Assembly (NCBI GenBank): GCA_005656395.1
Contig: SRSI01000019.1
Location: forward strand, 1-64,000
DNA: 64,000 bases
From: Strongyloides papillosus
Taxonomy: Eukaryota > Nematoda > Chromadorea > Rhabditida > Strongyloididae
Reading direction: 5' to 3'
The number at the start of each line of letters is the position of its first letter. Position 1 is the first letter of the stretch. The translations under genes were made by a program, and so were the position numbers. This document shows, one piece after another, positions 11,944 through 23,626 of this stretch. The notes under the pieces were generated by a model that worked only from the letters and a program-made list of their open reading frames with translations, ran no database searches and was not told the origin of the DNA.

Positions 11944-12178
11944 TATAGGATGACATGGTACACGTAGATTTTAAATACTAATCAAATAATTTTATATAAA
12001 AAATTTATATTTCATATATAAATACTTTTCAATTTTACTAAAAAGATTTACTAAAAATATTCACTAAATATAAATTAAAAAAATTAAAATGTTTATCTTA
12101 ACTTTTATCTCTTTCTTTTTTTCGTGAAATGTTTTGCTTAAAAAGCCATAATTTACCAATGGTTTTTTAATAAACAAA
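11944..12178 (+). other. Displaced 3' end of gene 5
   Basis: Just after the element, TATAGGATGACATGGTACACG aligns with the last codons and 3' untranslated region of gene 6 and others, followed by the usual AT-rich downstream sequence. It is the original 3' end of gene 5, cut off by the insertion. Confidence 0.6.
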
Positions 12179-12370
12179 ATGCCATTATCAAATTATATGA
12201 TATTTTTATTTGCTCAGTTTAATTAATCCAGATATTCGATTAATTGATGTTTCATACATTATACATGTAAATTGAAAAACCTTATGCTCTTTATGAAACA
12301 GCAAACTAAATACTACTGTGATAGAAATTATATAAAAAGTTTAAAAAAATAAAATAATTGCAAATGTTTA
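12179..12370 (+). pseudogene. Decayed 5' end of a group B gene (unit 5)
   Basis: ACAAAATGCCATTATCAAAT start, followed by signal-peptide-like codons, the GTTTCATACATTATACATG stretch matching VPYxIK, and stops. Same position in the unit as the other remnants once the transposon is discounted. Confidence 0.6.
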
Positions 12371-12605
12371 GCGGTTAAAAAATGATTTCAAAAATTACTT
12401 TAGCAAAATGTAATATAAAATAAATCTGCTATATAAAATGATAAAGTGTTCTACAAATTTTGAGATGAAACTATATATACATTATATTGTTTGGATACTC
12501 CAAAAGGCCAAAGCCATCATATATTTTATTTTGTTGTTCTAATTTCATATTGATAGAGATTATAATATTTTTTTTTAGTTATCAAAAAAGATAGGTAAAA
12601 ATATT

Positions 12606-12669
12606 TAATGTACTATTTGAAAATACTAGTATTTATATTTCCCCATTTTATTAACTTTCGGTATAAATA
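12606..12669 (+). promoter_or_regulatory. Promoter of gene 6
   Basis: AATGTACT, the perfect dyad AAATACTAGTATTT, and TATAAATA at 12662-12669, 36 bp before the ATG. Confidence 0.65.
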
Positions 12670-12704
12670 TAATTGCACCACAACATATTATCATATATAG
12701 GAAT

Positions 12705-13761
12705 ATGCGTATCTCCATAGTAGTCTGTGTTTCTATTACGTTTATTATAAATCTTGTAAAAACACAAGAATTAGCTGTTACATACATGACAATGTACACA
12801 AGTCGGCATAAGAAAGTCTATTCATATCGTGAAAAAATGTATGCCACTTCAAAACAAATGGTAGAGGAAATCTTTAAAGATCATAAACTAATTGATCCTA
12901 GACATCTACTTATAACAAAGATTTCTTCACTTTGTAATAATGGAGCTTATATTCCAGAACAACGAAAATACAAAAACACTTCTACTGGAACTTACGAAAC
13001 TCATATATCCCCCTATCTAATTACAGAATATTATATTAGAAATAATTTAAAATACGTTTGCAATGGAGAAACTTTTAATTCCTACATGAAAGCATTTGAT
13101 TATGCAGTGGAGGTAAAAAGATATGACCATTCATTACCTACAAGAGAACCATCTTCACCTCTTCTTCCACCAATATATTGTAGTAGTTTAGTATATGAAA
13201 AAATATATTGTAGGAATTTTTGGTGGATTCTTTGGGAATTTTGTGACTATAAGTGTTACTCTTCAAACAATTTCAAAATAATGAAACAAAAGGTAAAATC
13301 GTTTTCTATGAAATTTTAATTTTTCTCAGTTTTTGTTAGAATTAAATTATTATAGAGAGAAATACGATGCAAAGCCACTAGTGGAGAGTCAGTACCTTTC
13401 TTCCGCTGCTCAAAGTTTGTTAATTCGAGCTGTTTCAATGAGAACAAAAATAGATATAACTAAATTGGAAAATATTGGAAAAGGAACTCTCGTTGATGCT
13501 CCATTAATACTTAACAAATGGTTTGGTGAACATAAATTGTTTAAACATAAAGATTTTGGTAATCCAAAAACAAGACATTTTACTGCAATGGTATGGAAAA
13601 GTGTCACCAGAGTGGGATTTGGAATTAAGCAAGTAGGTAACGAAATTTTTGTAAAACTTATATACCATAAGAATGCAAACATGCCAAATCGGTTTGAGGA
13701 TAATGTTTTAAAAAAAATTAGTAGAAGATCTGGTTCACGTAAAATAGTAAATACTAACTAA
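12705..13761 (+). CDS. SCP/TAPS-like secreted protein, group A gene 6
   Basis: Exons 12705-13292 and 13330-13761 (37-bp phase-0 intron) give 339 residues. Signal peptide MRISIVVCVSITFIINLVKT, N-terminal domain with CNGETF, IYCRNFWWILWEFCDYKCYS, and a CAP domain opening FLLELNYYREKY with LENIGKGT, FGEHKLF and RHFTAMVW. It is the sister of gene 5 and shows what gene 5 looked like before its 3' end was replaced: NMPNRFEDNVLKKIS followed by a basic tail. Confidence 0.88.
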
Positions 13762-13953
13762 ATAATTTTATATAAAATATTTAGATTTTTATATATAAAT
13801 TCTTTCAATTTCACTAAAAAGATTTAGTAAGAATACTTATTAACCATAGATTAAAAAAATTAAAACACTTATCTATAATTCTATATTTTACTTTTTTTTG
13901 TAAAATTTTATCCTTAAAAAGCTGTAATTGATATTGTTTATTCAATTAACAAA

Positions 13954-14130
13954 ATGACACTATCAAATTATATGATACTTTTATTTTCTGGTTTTAATTA
14001 ATTTAGATAACCAAATAATGGAATTTCATGATTTATACGAGTAAATAGAAAACCTTCATGTTGTTAACGTCACAGAAAACTGAATCCACTGCAATAAAAT
14101 TTATATAAAAAGTTCAAAAATCTTAAAAAT
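13954..14130 (+). pseudogene. Decayed 5' end of a group B gene (unit 6)
   Basis: AACAAAATGACACTATC start and signal-peptide-like codons with in-frame stops, in the standard position 190 bp after the A gene stop. Confidence 0.55.
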
Positions 14131-14365
14131 GTTTAACTGTTTAAAAATTAATACAAAATATTACTTTAGCAAATATAAAAAAAATATCACAGAAAAAATG
14201 GTGTTTTGAAATATTCTACAAAATGCGCGATAAAATATACATATATATTATATTGTTCAAATATTGTAAAAGTTAAAACCATCACATTTGTTACTAAGTT
14301 TTTTAATTTAATATTTATAAAGATTATCATTTGTTTATTGATGGAAAAAAATAATTAAACATGTT

Positions 14366-14429
14366 TAATGTACTAATCGAAAATACTAGTATTTTTATTT
14401 CCTCTTTATACTAACTTTTGGTATAAATA
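14366..14429 (+). promoter_or_regulatory. Promoter of gene 7
   Basis: AATGTACT, perfect dyad AAATACTAGTATTT, TATAAATA at 14422-14429, 36 bp before the ATG. The upstream GATA block is changed to TTTATAAAGATT here. Confidence 0.65.
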
Positions 14430-14464
14430 AAATCGCACCAAAAAATTTAATCAGAGATATAAAA

Positions 14465-15491
14465 ATGCTTATTTTCATAATAGCTTATGTTTTTATTACA
14501 TTTTTTATAAATCTTGTGAAAACACAGGAATTAGCTGTTACATATATGACAATGCACATTGGACGGAATAAAAAGTGTTATTCATATTGTAATAACATGT
14601 ATGTTACTATGAAACAAATGTTAGAAGAAATCATTAAAGATCACCAATATGTCCATGCTAAATATTTATTATTAACAAAGATTTCTTTGCTTGGTAATGG
14701 TAAAGCTTTTATTCCAGAAAAGCGAAAGTACTTAAATATTTACACTGGAAAATTTTTGACCCACACACCCCGGCTTATAATTGAAGAATTTTATATTCAC
14801 AATAAATTAAAATATATATGTAATGGAAGAACTTTTAATTCCTATCAAATGGCATTAAAATATGTAATGAATGAGAAAAGAAATAATCCTATAAGATACA
14901 CAAGAAAACCATCTTCGCCTATTCTATCACAATTAGAATATACTGATTGGATAAAAGAAAAAGTATATTGTAGGAAATTTTGGATGACGCTTTGGGGTAC
15001 ATGTGACTATTATTGTTATTCTAAAAAAAATTTTCGAGTAATGATAGAAAAGGTAACCTTTTTCCATAAAATCCTAACATCTTCTGTAGTTTTTATTAGA
15101 AATTAACTATTATAGAGAGAAGTATGGAGCTGGCAAATTAGTTGAAAGTAAAAAACTTTTTACTGCTGCTTTAAATTATCTAAGAGAAATTGTATCATTA
15201 GGAAGTGTAATAGACATAACAAAATTTGAAGATGTAGGAAAAGCAAGTCTTGCCAAAGCTCCACTTATTATGAATCATTGGTTTGGCGAACATAAAAATT
15301 ATAAATGGAATACACGTTTTGGCAGTACGGAAACAAGGCATTTTACTGCAATGGTGTGGAAAAGTGTAAGTAAAATTGGAATTGGTGTTGTTCAATTAGG
15401 TAACTATATTTATGTTAAAGTCATTTACAATAAAAAAGTAAACATACCGAATCAATTTGAGGAAAATGTTTTAAAAAAAATTAGTGGGTGA
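14465..15491 (+). CDS. SCP/TAPS-like secreted protein, group A gene 7
   Basis: Exons 14465-15052 and 15090-15491 (37-bp phase-0 intron) give 329 residues. Signal peptide, N-terminal domain with CNGRTF and VYCRKFWMTLWGTCDYYCYS, CAP domain with FEDVGKAS, FGEHKNY and RHFTAMVW. The exon 1 end reads VMIEK rather than VMKQK. The 3' half is closest to genes 1 and 4 (WNTRFGSTETRHF), suggesting shared recent ancestry or gene conversion. Confidence 0.88.
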
Positions 15492-15529
15492 TCTGGTACA
15501 CATGAATAATTAATATCAACTTAATAATG

Positions 15530-16425
15530 ATTAGGTTGAGGGAAAATAATAGTCCATTTTTTTAAGCTTTTAATTGTTAAAAAGTTTAATAAATATATTT
15601 ATACAAAGGCATTGTCTATATAGAAATTTAGAAGCAATTGGTTTAATAATATTTCGTATATTAACTAATTGTATGACTATGTTTTGATAGAATTAAGTTC
15701 ATTCATAAGGAAGTCATCAAAACAATAAAGAAGAGTCATAATTTTCTATGATCTCAAACTTAGCCGAAATGTAAGTGTATGACATAAAAATCGATTAGAA
15801 ATACACGGCAATAACGTTACTTTCGAAGGTATTGTGGACAAATAATCTGCAAATTTTATAGTAGCAATTTGAATCTTTAAATTCTAGCTATTTTTATAGT
15901 TGACTTATATTGAAATTACATATTTAAATTTTTTATCATCTAGTAAAACTGTCCAAACTTAGAAGTTTTGGCTAACAACTATAAAGATGAATCCAAAAAT
16001 TTTAAAAATACTCATTTTTTGACTAGTGCTTTATAAAATTGCATATTACTCCATAACAGCGCTGGACACAGTATTTTTGAAAATAGCATTTTAAAGACTA
16101 AAAAAGTTACGTAGTAAAACTTTACTTTATCTTCTATATTCACCAGATATATATCTAATTTAACATCTATTAAATAGCATATAAGAATTTTTGAAAGGTA
16201 AATTTCTAAATGATTACATGTCATTCGAATGTGTTTTCAAAATAATCATTCAATTAGGAATGTGCAAATTTCTTTAATGTAAGAAACATAAACTAGCGCC
16301 TTGTTTACAAGATATACTAAGTGAAATTAATGCTATTTTGATTCATAAAGTTTATTCTAATTTTAGAAAATAATAGTTTAATACAATTATTTCAGTAGTA
16401 GCTACTATTTTTTTCTCAATCAAAT
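15530..16425. mobile_element. Probable ~0.9-kb inserted element in unit 7
   Basis: This block has no counterpart in the other units, and the spacing between genes 7 and 8 (2.6 kb) is about 0.87 kb longer than the standard. Its ends are imperfect inverted repeats: GGTTGAGGGAAAATAATAGT at the left, and CTACTATTTTTTTCTCAATC at the right. No transposase is visible; probably a non-autonomous DNA element. Exact ends are uncertain. Confidence 0.45.
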
Positions 16426-16606
16426 ATTATATAATCATTGTATTTTAAATTTAGATGCTTTCAATTTTATTAGAAAATTTACCAAAAGTATTTACTAAAC
16501 ATAGATTAAAAAACTAAAATACTTATCTATACTTTTATCTTAATCATTTATTCGTGATTCTTTTTGCTTATAAAGCTGTAATTAATCAATTTATTCAATC
16601 AACAAA

Positions 16607-16790
16607 ATGTCACTATCAAATTATATGGTATATTTATTTTCACATTTTAATTAATTTAGATAACCAAATAATGGAGTTTCATACTTTATACATGTAAATT
16701 TAAAAGCTTCATGCTATAATGTAACAGCAAACTTAATCTTGTTACAATAAAAGTTCTATATAAAGTTCAAAAATATTACAAAGGTTTAAC
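16607..16790 (+). pseudogene. Decayed 5' end of a group B gene (unit 7)
   Basis: CAACAAAATGTCACTATC start with the usual remnant of signal peptide codons and stops; lies after the inserted element and before the gene 8 promoter. Confidence 0.55.
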
Positions 16791-16980
16791 TGTTAAAAAA
16801 TTAATACCAAATATTAATTTAGAAAAATATAATAAATATAACGCAAAAAAAATTCGCGATATAAAATATTCTACAAAATTAGAATAAAATCATCATATAT
16901 GTTATCTCGGTGTTCTAATCTAATATTGATAAAGATTATAATATTTTTTAGTTATGGTCAAAAAATGGATCAAAATGTTT

Positions 16981-17043
16981 AATGTACTAGTAGAAAATAT
17001 TAGCATTTTTATTTCTACTTTTTACTAACTTTCGATATAAATA
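16981..17043 (+). promoter_or_regulatory. Promoter of gene 8
   Basis: AATGTACT, AAATATTAGCATTT (dyad with one change) and TATAAATA at 17036-17043, 36 bp before the ATG; TTGATAAAGATTATA near 16927. Confidence 0.55.
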
Positions 17044-17078
17044 TAATTGAAGCATAAAATTTAATCAGAGTAATTAAA

Positions 17079-18049
17079 ATGCATTTCTCCTTAGAATTTT
17101 GTGTTTTTGTTACATTTTTTATATACTTTATAAGAACACAAGATATAGCTGTCACATATATAACAATGCATATGCCAAAAAATAAAGTTTTTTTTTCGTA
17201 TCGTGATGAAATATTTACTACTTTACAACAAATGCTGAAGCAAATTATTCAAGATCACTGTTATATTAATCTTAAGAATTTAATAATAACAAAAATTTCC
17301 TCAATTGCTGCTGGAGTTGCTTCTTATCCAAAAAACGCGTAAATGCATAGGAATTTCTACTGGCTCATCAGAAACCAATTTATCAAAATATTTAATTCTG
17401 GAATTCTATCTTTATAATAACGTACGATTCGTATGTAATGGAAAAACTTTTAGTTCATACTACAAAGCATTAAAATATGTATTGAAGAAAAAAGGAAGCG
17501 ATCATTCACTTCACACGAGAAGACCATCTTTGCCTGTTTTTTCACCAATAGGTAGTGGTAGTTTAACACATGAAAAAATATATTGAAGGAAATTTTGGAC
17601 GAATCTTTGGAAAAATTGTGATAATCATTGTTATTCTAATTATAATTTTTATTTAACGGAAAAAAGTTAGTTTTTTTTCTATAAAATTCTAATTCGTTTC
17701 ATAGTTTCTGGAAGAATTAACATATTATAGGCGGAAGTATGATGCTGAAAAATTAGTAGAAAATCAACAACTTTCTTCTATTGCCTTAATAAAATTAAAA
17801 GAAATTTTGTCATTGAATGATCATTTGAGTATAAAAGAATTTGATAATGTTGGAATAGGATATCTTGTTACTGCTCCACTGATTCTGAATCGTTGGTTTG
17901 GTGAACGTAAAATGTATAAATATAATAAACGTATTAATAATCCAAAGACAAGACACTTTACAGCAATGGTATGGAAACTTTCAAAACAAGTTGGTTTCGG
18001 TATTAATCAAATAAATGAAAAAATTTATGTAAAGCTTATGTACGCTTAG
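17079..18049 (+). pseudogene. Group A gene 8, broken SCP/TAPS-like gene
   Basis: Promoter, ATG and signal peptide are intact, but exon 1 has a frameshift near 17330 (after SYPKN) and a TGA right after KIY at about 17584-17586, where paralogues have Cys. The donor region is changed (AAAAAAGTTAGT). Exon 2 (17705-18049) starts FLEELTYYRRKY and keeps FGERKMY and RHFTAMVW, but a stop at 18047-18049 removes the C-terminus; diverged codons continue after it. At least three lesions, so not a recent error. Confidence 0.8.
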
Positions 18050-18331
18050 AATAAAACCATACTAAATTTACTTGAATGAAATGTCTTGAAAAAGTGTAGA
18101 ATATCTAGATTAAATGGATAATAAATACTAACCAAATAGTTTTATATATAATATTTATATTTTAAACATAAATACTTTCAATTTTATTTAAAAGATTTGT
18201 TAAAAAGATTTACTAAAAATAGATTAAAAAAATTAAAATACTTATCTAAATTTTTGTCTTCATCATTTTTTTGCAAATTTTTTCCACTATAAAGAGAAAG
18301 TAAAATGTCGGGTATTTATTCCATTAACAAA

Positions 18332-18790
18332 ATGCTATTATTAAATTATATAATATTTTATATTTTGTTTATTTTAATTAATTAAACCAACAAATTAATG
18401 ATTGTTTTATACTGGATACGATTTATGTAAAATTTTTATTTAATTGATGTAACGGCAATCTGTATTCTGCTGCAGCATAAATGATAAGAAATTCACTAAA
18501 GAATTAAAAAATAATTAACGTTGGGGAAAATTAAATTATAAAATTGATTTCAAAATAAAAAATTAACTTACTTGAAATTTTATAAATGAATCCTTGTTAT
18601 TGGATCAGGAGATCGTTCATTTACTCATAATATTGGATATACTGGGAAAATACAGTGAATACTCGTAAACCTAATATATTTATATCAAAATTTCTAACAA
18701 TAGTATTCTATATAAACACAATACGTGGTATCATGTGACCTAACGCAAGTTCCTGCTAGATTAGTGGCTAAATAACAAAGCTTAATGCTT
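18332..18790 (+). pseudogene. Larger group B gene remnant (unit 8)
   Basis: Longer than the remnants in units 1-7. After the AACAAAATGCTATTATTAAAT start it can be followed to codons reading NTRKPN near 18660 and FYINTIRG near 18715, matching VTRKPD and FYVHTPFG of gene 12. Stops and frameshifts throughout. This explains most of the extra length of units 8-10. Confidence 0.6.
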
Positions 18791-19210
18791 GATCTAGATA
18801 AAAAATGGTTATATAATTGTAATACCAGAATATGTATCTAAATTTGTTTATTCAAAATTGGTTAGTGAAATCTTAACTTACAGAATTTATTAATGATGGG
18901 ATTCGCTAATTAAATTTAAAACCAATTAGTAATTTAATGCCGAACTCTGCAACTTTATTTTGAAATAAAAATATGTGATTGATCAAAAAATTAATATAAA
19001 ATATTAGTTAAGTTAAATATAACAAACAGATGCATTTAAAAAAATTACATGATCAAAATGGTAAAATTTTTTACAATGTTGGAAAAAAATATTATATTGT
19101 TTCGGAAGCTTTAAAAGGTTAAGCCATTATTTTTAATTTTGGACTTTTTAAATTTAATATTTGATAAAAAGTTTGATACTTCTTTTAAATGAAATGGCAA
19201 ATATTAATTA

Positions 19211-19277
19211 TGTTTATTGTACTTTTTAAAACATTAATGTTTTTTTATTCCACTTTTATTATTTTTTGATATAAATA
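19211..19277 (+). promoter_or_regulatory. Promoter of gene 9
   Basis: Diverged upstream block and TATAAATA at 19270-19277, 37 bp before the ATG. The AT dyad is no longer clear. Confidence 0.5.
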
Positions 19278-19313
19278 TGATCTGTTAATCTAAAATTTAA
19301 TCAGATATAAAAA

Positions 19314-20360
19314 ATGAATATTTTCTTAATTTTTTCCTTTTTTGCTACATGTTTTATAAATCTTGTTGAAGTACAAGAGGTAGCTATTACATATACAACA
19401 AGGTATATTGCAGGACCTAAAAAGCTTTACATATATTGTGGTGAAACATATTTTTCTCCATATGAACTAAAAGAAAAAATTTTAGATGATTTCTATTTTG
19501 TCGAGCCTAGTCATTTACTATTAACAGAAATTAATCCACAAGATGTTTCTGTAGGCTTCAATCCAAAAAACCATAAATTCAGAAAAGTTATTGATAGTGC
19601 ATTACAGATCACTTTATTAAAGTATTTAATTATAGTATTTTGTGGTAAAAAAGGTCCAATATTCGTAATTAATGGAAAAAGTTACTATACCTTTGGATTT
19701 GCAGAAAGACGTGTAAAACATTTGATTTGGAAAGACCGAAAATCTAAAGAATTTAGACCATATTTACCCCTTCATCCACCAATGAAAGATAATATTTTAG
19801 GAAATAAAAAAATATTTTGCTATAGGTTTTGGAAAACACTTTGGGGTAGCTGTGATTATTATTGTTATTCTAAAAACCGCTTTGGTGTAATGAAGCAAAA
19901 GGTAAATTTTTCTGTAGTGTTATAACTATTTTCATAGTTTTTGACAGAAATAGGGTATTATAGATGGAAACATGGTTCTGAAAATTTAGTAGAAAATGAA
20001 AGACTTTCTCAACTTGCTTTAAAACTTTTAAGAAGTATGATATCAAGGAAGTATAGAGTTGATATAAAAAAATATGAAAATGTTGGAAAAGGAAATCGTT
20101 ATACTGCTCCATTAATAATAAATCGTTGGTATGGTGAACACAAAGATTATAATTACATCACTGCCGGTTATAGTCCAAACACCAGTCATTTTACTGCAAT
20201 GGTGTGGAAAAATGCAAAACAAATTGGTATTGCTATCCTTCAATCAGCTAATACAATTTATGTAAAAGTTATTTACGATGTTGCTCCAAAAAAAGAAGAT
20301 TCATATATAAAAAATGTTCTAAGACCAGTTAGTTCAATATATAAAGGTAATAAATTATAA
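19314..20360 (+). CDS. SCP/TAPS-like secreted protein, group A gene 9
   Basis: Exons 19314-19901 and 19938-20360, with the shortest intron of the set (36 bp, phase 0), give 336 residues. Signal peptide, N-terminal domain without the CNG cysteine (reads INGKSYYTF), but with FCYRFWKTLWGSCDYYCYS. CAP domain opens FLTEIGYYRWKHG and has YENVGKGN, WYGEHKDYN and SHFTAMVW. It belongs with genes 10 and 11 in a diverged branch of group A (WYGEHK instead of WFGEHK). Confidence 0.87.
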
Positions 20361-20557
20361 ATATCAATAGATAATTAGAAATAAAATTTTTTTCAATTTA
20401 AATTTAAATACTTTTAATTTTCTAAAAGAATTATGTTGAAAATATTTGCTAAATATAGTTTAAAAGGATAAAAAAAAATGTGTATTTACATTTGAGGCTT
20501 TTGAAGAACGTTTCAACTGTAAAATGCTATTGGTAGTTTTATTTGTAAATCGACAAA

Positions 20558-21010
20558 ATGCTACTATAAAATTATATAATATTTTTCATTTTATTCATTT
20601 TAATTAATTTGATCAATATATTAATAATTGTTTCATACTGAATATGATTTTATACGAATTCTTCAAACTAATATTATAACCGCGTACCATGTTCTGTTAT
20701 AGTGAAAATTATTAATAAGGTATTAAGCATTGAAGAAAAATTAACGTTGGACATAATTAATTTATGAAAAAGATTTTAAAATAAAAATTTATTTACCTAA
20801 AACTCATGTAAATGTAAACTTTTTTTATTGAATAAAGAGAACATTTCTAATATGAAAATACTCCGGAAAGTAAAGAGTTTTATAATATCATGGGTATCTT
20901 GAGTCTAATGTATTTATCCAAATTTTCAGCAATGGGTTTACATAAAATCACGATGCTTAGGAATTATTTGACTTAACACAAGCTTGTACTAGTCTAACGA
21001 CTAATAACAG
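20558..21010 (+). pseudogene. Larger group B gene remnant (unit 9)
   Basis: GACAAAATGCTACTATAAAATT start and a downstream block homologous to the unit 8 remnant (for example around 20900-20970). Heavily interrupted; no open frame of useful length. Confidence 0.5.
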
Positions 21011-21504
21011 ATCTTGTTTTTAATCTATATAAAAATATGCAAGGATATTTGCTTATCCTTAATATTATGTTAAAGTCTATTCAAAAGAAATTAATTGATT
21101 AGGAATTAACTTACTGTAATTAATAAAATTTAAAGATCGAATAACTTAATTTTCTGCTATATTAATATTTAATTATATAGAAATTATTATTATTATGTAA
21201 TAACCTGAAATGCTATTGAAATAAAGTAACTAATAAAGAAATGAAAAATCGTTACTTTTTAAAAAAAAAGTTCCATATGTTTATATAAACTGTTAAAAAT
21301 TATTATTAAATAGTACTTTAGTAAAATATAGTAAATATAAGTAATATTAGAAATCTATTATCTAAAATTATAGTAAAAATGATAGATCATATTGGTTTGG
21401 GAACTTTAATAAGTTAAAACCTATTTGTGTGGTGTTTGGTCTTTTTTTAATTTCTATTTGATAAAGATTTCGAATTTTTTTAGTTATAATATTAAAAAAC
21501 TAAA

Positions 21505-21572
21505 ATGTTTATTGTAGTCATTGATGACGTGATTAATTTTATTTCTCTTTATATTACTTTATGATATAAATA
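21505..21572 (+). promoter_or_regulatory. Promoter of gene 10
   Basis: TATAAATA at 21565-21572, 35 bp before the ATG, with a weakly similar upstream block; TTTGATAAAGATT near 21460. Confidence 0.5.
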
Positions 21573-21606
21573 TAGTTTTTATCTAAAGTATAATCAGATA
21601 TATAAA

Positions 21607-22654
21607 ATGCATATTTCCTTAATACTTTATGCCTCTGTTATACTTTTTATATATCTTGTTAAAGCACAAGAGCTAGCTGTCCCATATACGACATTTTATA
21701 AACCAGGACCTAAAAAGTGTTACTTATATCGTGGTGAAGTATATTTCTCAGGATATCATCTTTCATTGCAAGTTATAAAAGATCATCCCAAAATTCAACC
21801 TACTAGTTTACTATTAGTAAAGGTTCTTCCCAATAACATTCACAAGGATTTTACTCCAGATAATTATAAATACAGAAAAGTTGTTGATAGTGGATTAAAG
21901 TCTACTAAACTAAAATATTTAATTGTGGAATTATTTCTTTAAAAACGATTACTATACATATGCAATAGAAAGATATTTAAAAACTTCAATGAAGCAGAAA
22001 AATATTCAAAAAAATTGATTTTAAAAGATAGTGCCTATTACAACACGATGCCAATGGCTGTTCTTTATCCACCAATAATTAGTGATACTTTAGAAAACAG
22101 AAAAATATATTGTAATAAATTTTGGAAAAAACATTGGGGTAATTGTGATTTCTATTGTTATTCTAAATACAATTATAGATTAATGAAAGATTTGGTAACT
22201 TTTTTCCGTAAAATTCTAACTTTTCTCATAGTTTTTATCAGAAATAAATTATTATAGAATGAAACACAATGCTAGTGGGTTAGTAGAAAATCAGCACTTT
22301 TCTAACGTTGCTCAACATAGCTTAAGCATATTACTGAGAAATACACGTAAAATGAATGTAAAAAGATTTGATAATATTGGAAAAGGAAATGTTTTTACTG
22401 CTCCATTGATAGTGAATGAATGGTATGGTGAACACAAAAATTACAATTATAATAGCAATATTGGTAGCCGAGGCACAAGACACTTTACTGCACTTGTATG
22501 GAAGAGTGCAAAACAGATTGGTTTTGGTGTTGTAAGAAAAGGTGACCGTATTTATGTAAAATTTTATTTCGATAAAAGCATAAATATACCAAATCTATAT
22601 AGGCAAAATGTTGACAAACCAATTATTTCAAGATTTAGAGATAATAGAGTATGA
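21607..22654 (+). pseudogene. Group A gene 10 with a single in-frame stop
   Basis: Exons 21607-22194 and 22232-22654 (37-bp phase-0 intron). The frame is continuous with the paralogues except for TAA at 21940-21942, between VELFL and KRLLYICN. All other blocks are intact: YICNRKIF, IYCNKFWKKHWGNCDFYCYS, then the CAP domain FLSEINYYRMKHN, FDNIGKGN, WYGEHKNYN, RHFTALVW. Promoter, start and splice sites look functional. It may be a recent null allele, a polymorphic stop or a base-call error. Confidence 0.78.
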
Positions 22655-22848
22655 ATATTAACAGATAATTATAAATAAAAATTTTTTATTTAAAATTTAA
22701 GTACTTTTAGTTTATAGAAGAATTTGATAAAATATTTGCTAAATAGTTATTGGAAAAATAATTAATTCTTACTTATACTATTAATTTTTATTTAAAAAAC
22801 TTTAATTTTAAGAGACCATTAGAGGTTAAATTTCATTTCACCGACAAA

Positions 22849-23280
22849 ATGCTACTATCAAATTATGTATTACTTTTTATTTTGTTAATTTTTCTGATTT
22901 AGTTAATTAATTAATTATTGTTTTATTCTGAAAATGACTGTTGGAAAATCTTTATCAAATGAATAAGGCTACACATTGAAGCCTACTGTAAAAAATTTGA
23001 CATGAAACGTTTATATACAAGAAATCCATTTAACTGAGGTTGTGAAAGTGCATTACCTTATATTAGACAAAGAGATTATTTACTATTTTATAATATTGTA
23101 CATACTAGAGAAATAAAGAAATTATATTTTATCATATCTGTCTGTAATAACAGTAGAATTTACCAACATTTCCACCAATAACATTCCCTAAAATCATGAA
23201 ATATGATATCAAATGGTTTAACACAATTTTGTTTAAGATTAGTGGTTAAATAGCAAAGCTTAATACTTGATCTAAATAAA
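22849..23280 (+). pseudogene. Larger group B gene remnant (unit 10)
   Basis: GACAAAATGCTACTATCAAATT start, then a region near 23040-23075 whose codons read CESALPYI, matching CESMMPYID of gene 12 and the same site in genes 13 and 14. Stops and frameshifts elsewhere. Confidence 0.6.
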
Positions 23281-23530
23281 AGATATGCTGATGTAATTGT
23301 TTTACTTATGTTCTTTAAATTGATTTAATAATTGTAGGTTAGTGATAAATTAATTTATGAGATTTTTTTTAACATTAAAGATTGAACAACTTTAATTAAA
23401 GTAAGAAGTTATTAAATAACCTTTTTTATATATCATTAATAAATTTTGTTAAATATAATTTTTTGTTACATTTAATATTTGATTATGATTCGATGTTGTT
23501 TTTAGTTACCATAGAAAATACAAAAATGTT

Positions 23531-23593
23531 TAATGTACTCATTGATAATATTAATAACTTTGCTTCCACACTATATATCTTTTGATATAAATA
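23531..23593 (+). promoter_or_regulatory. Promoter of gene 11
   Basis: AATGTACTC block and TATAAATA at 23586-23593, 33 bp before the ATG. Confidence 0.55.
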
Positions 23594-23626
23594 TAATATT
23601 TAACTAAAATTTAATCAGATATCCAA

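Noticed and set aside
18600..18800. Conserved noncoding element in units 8-10
   Set aside because: Its codons align with exon 1 of gene 12, so it is explained as a group B gene remnant.
21900..21990. A second short intron removing the stop in gene 10
   Set aside because: The only GT...AG pair there is 44 bp and would break the frame that matches the paralogues.
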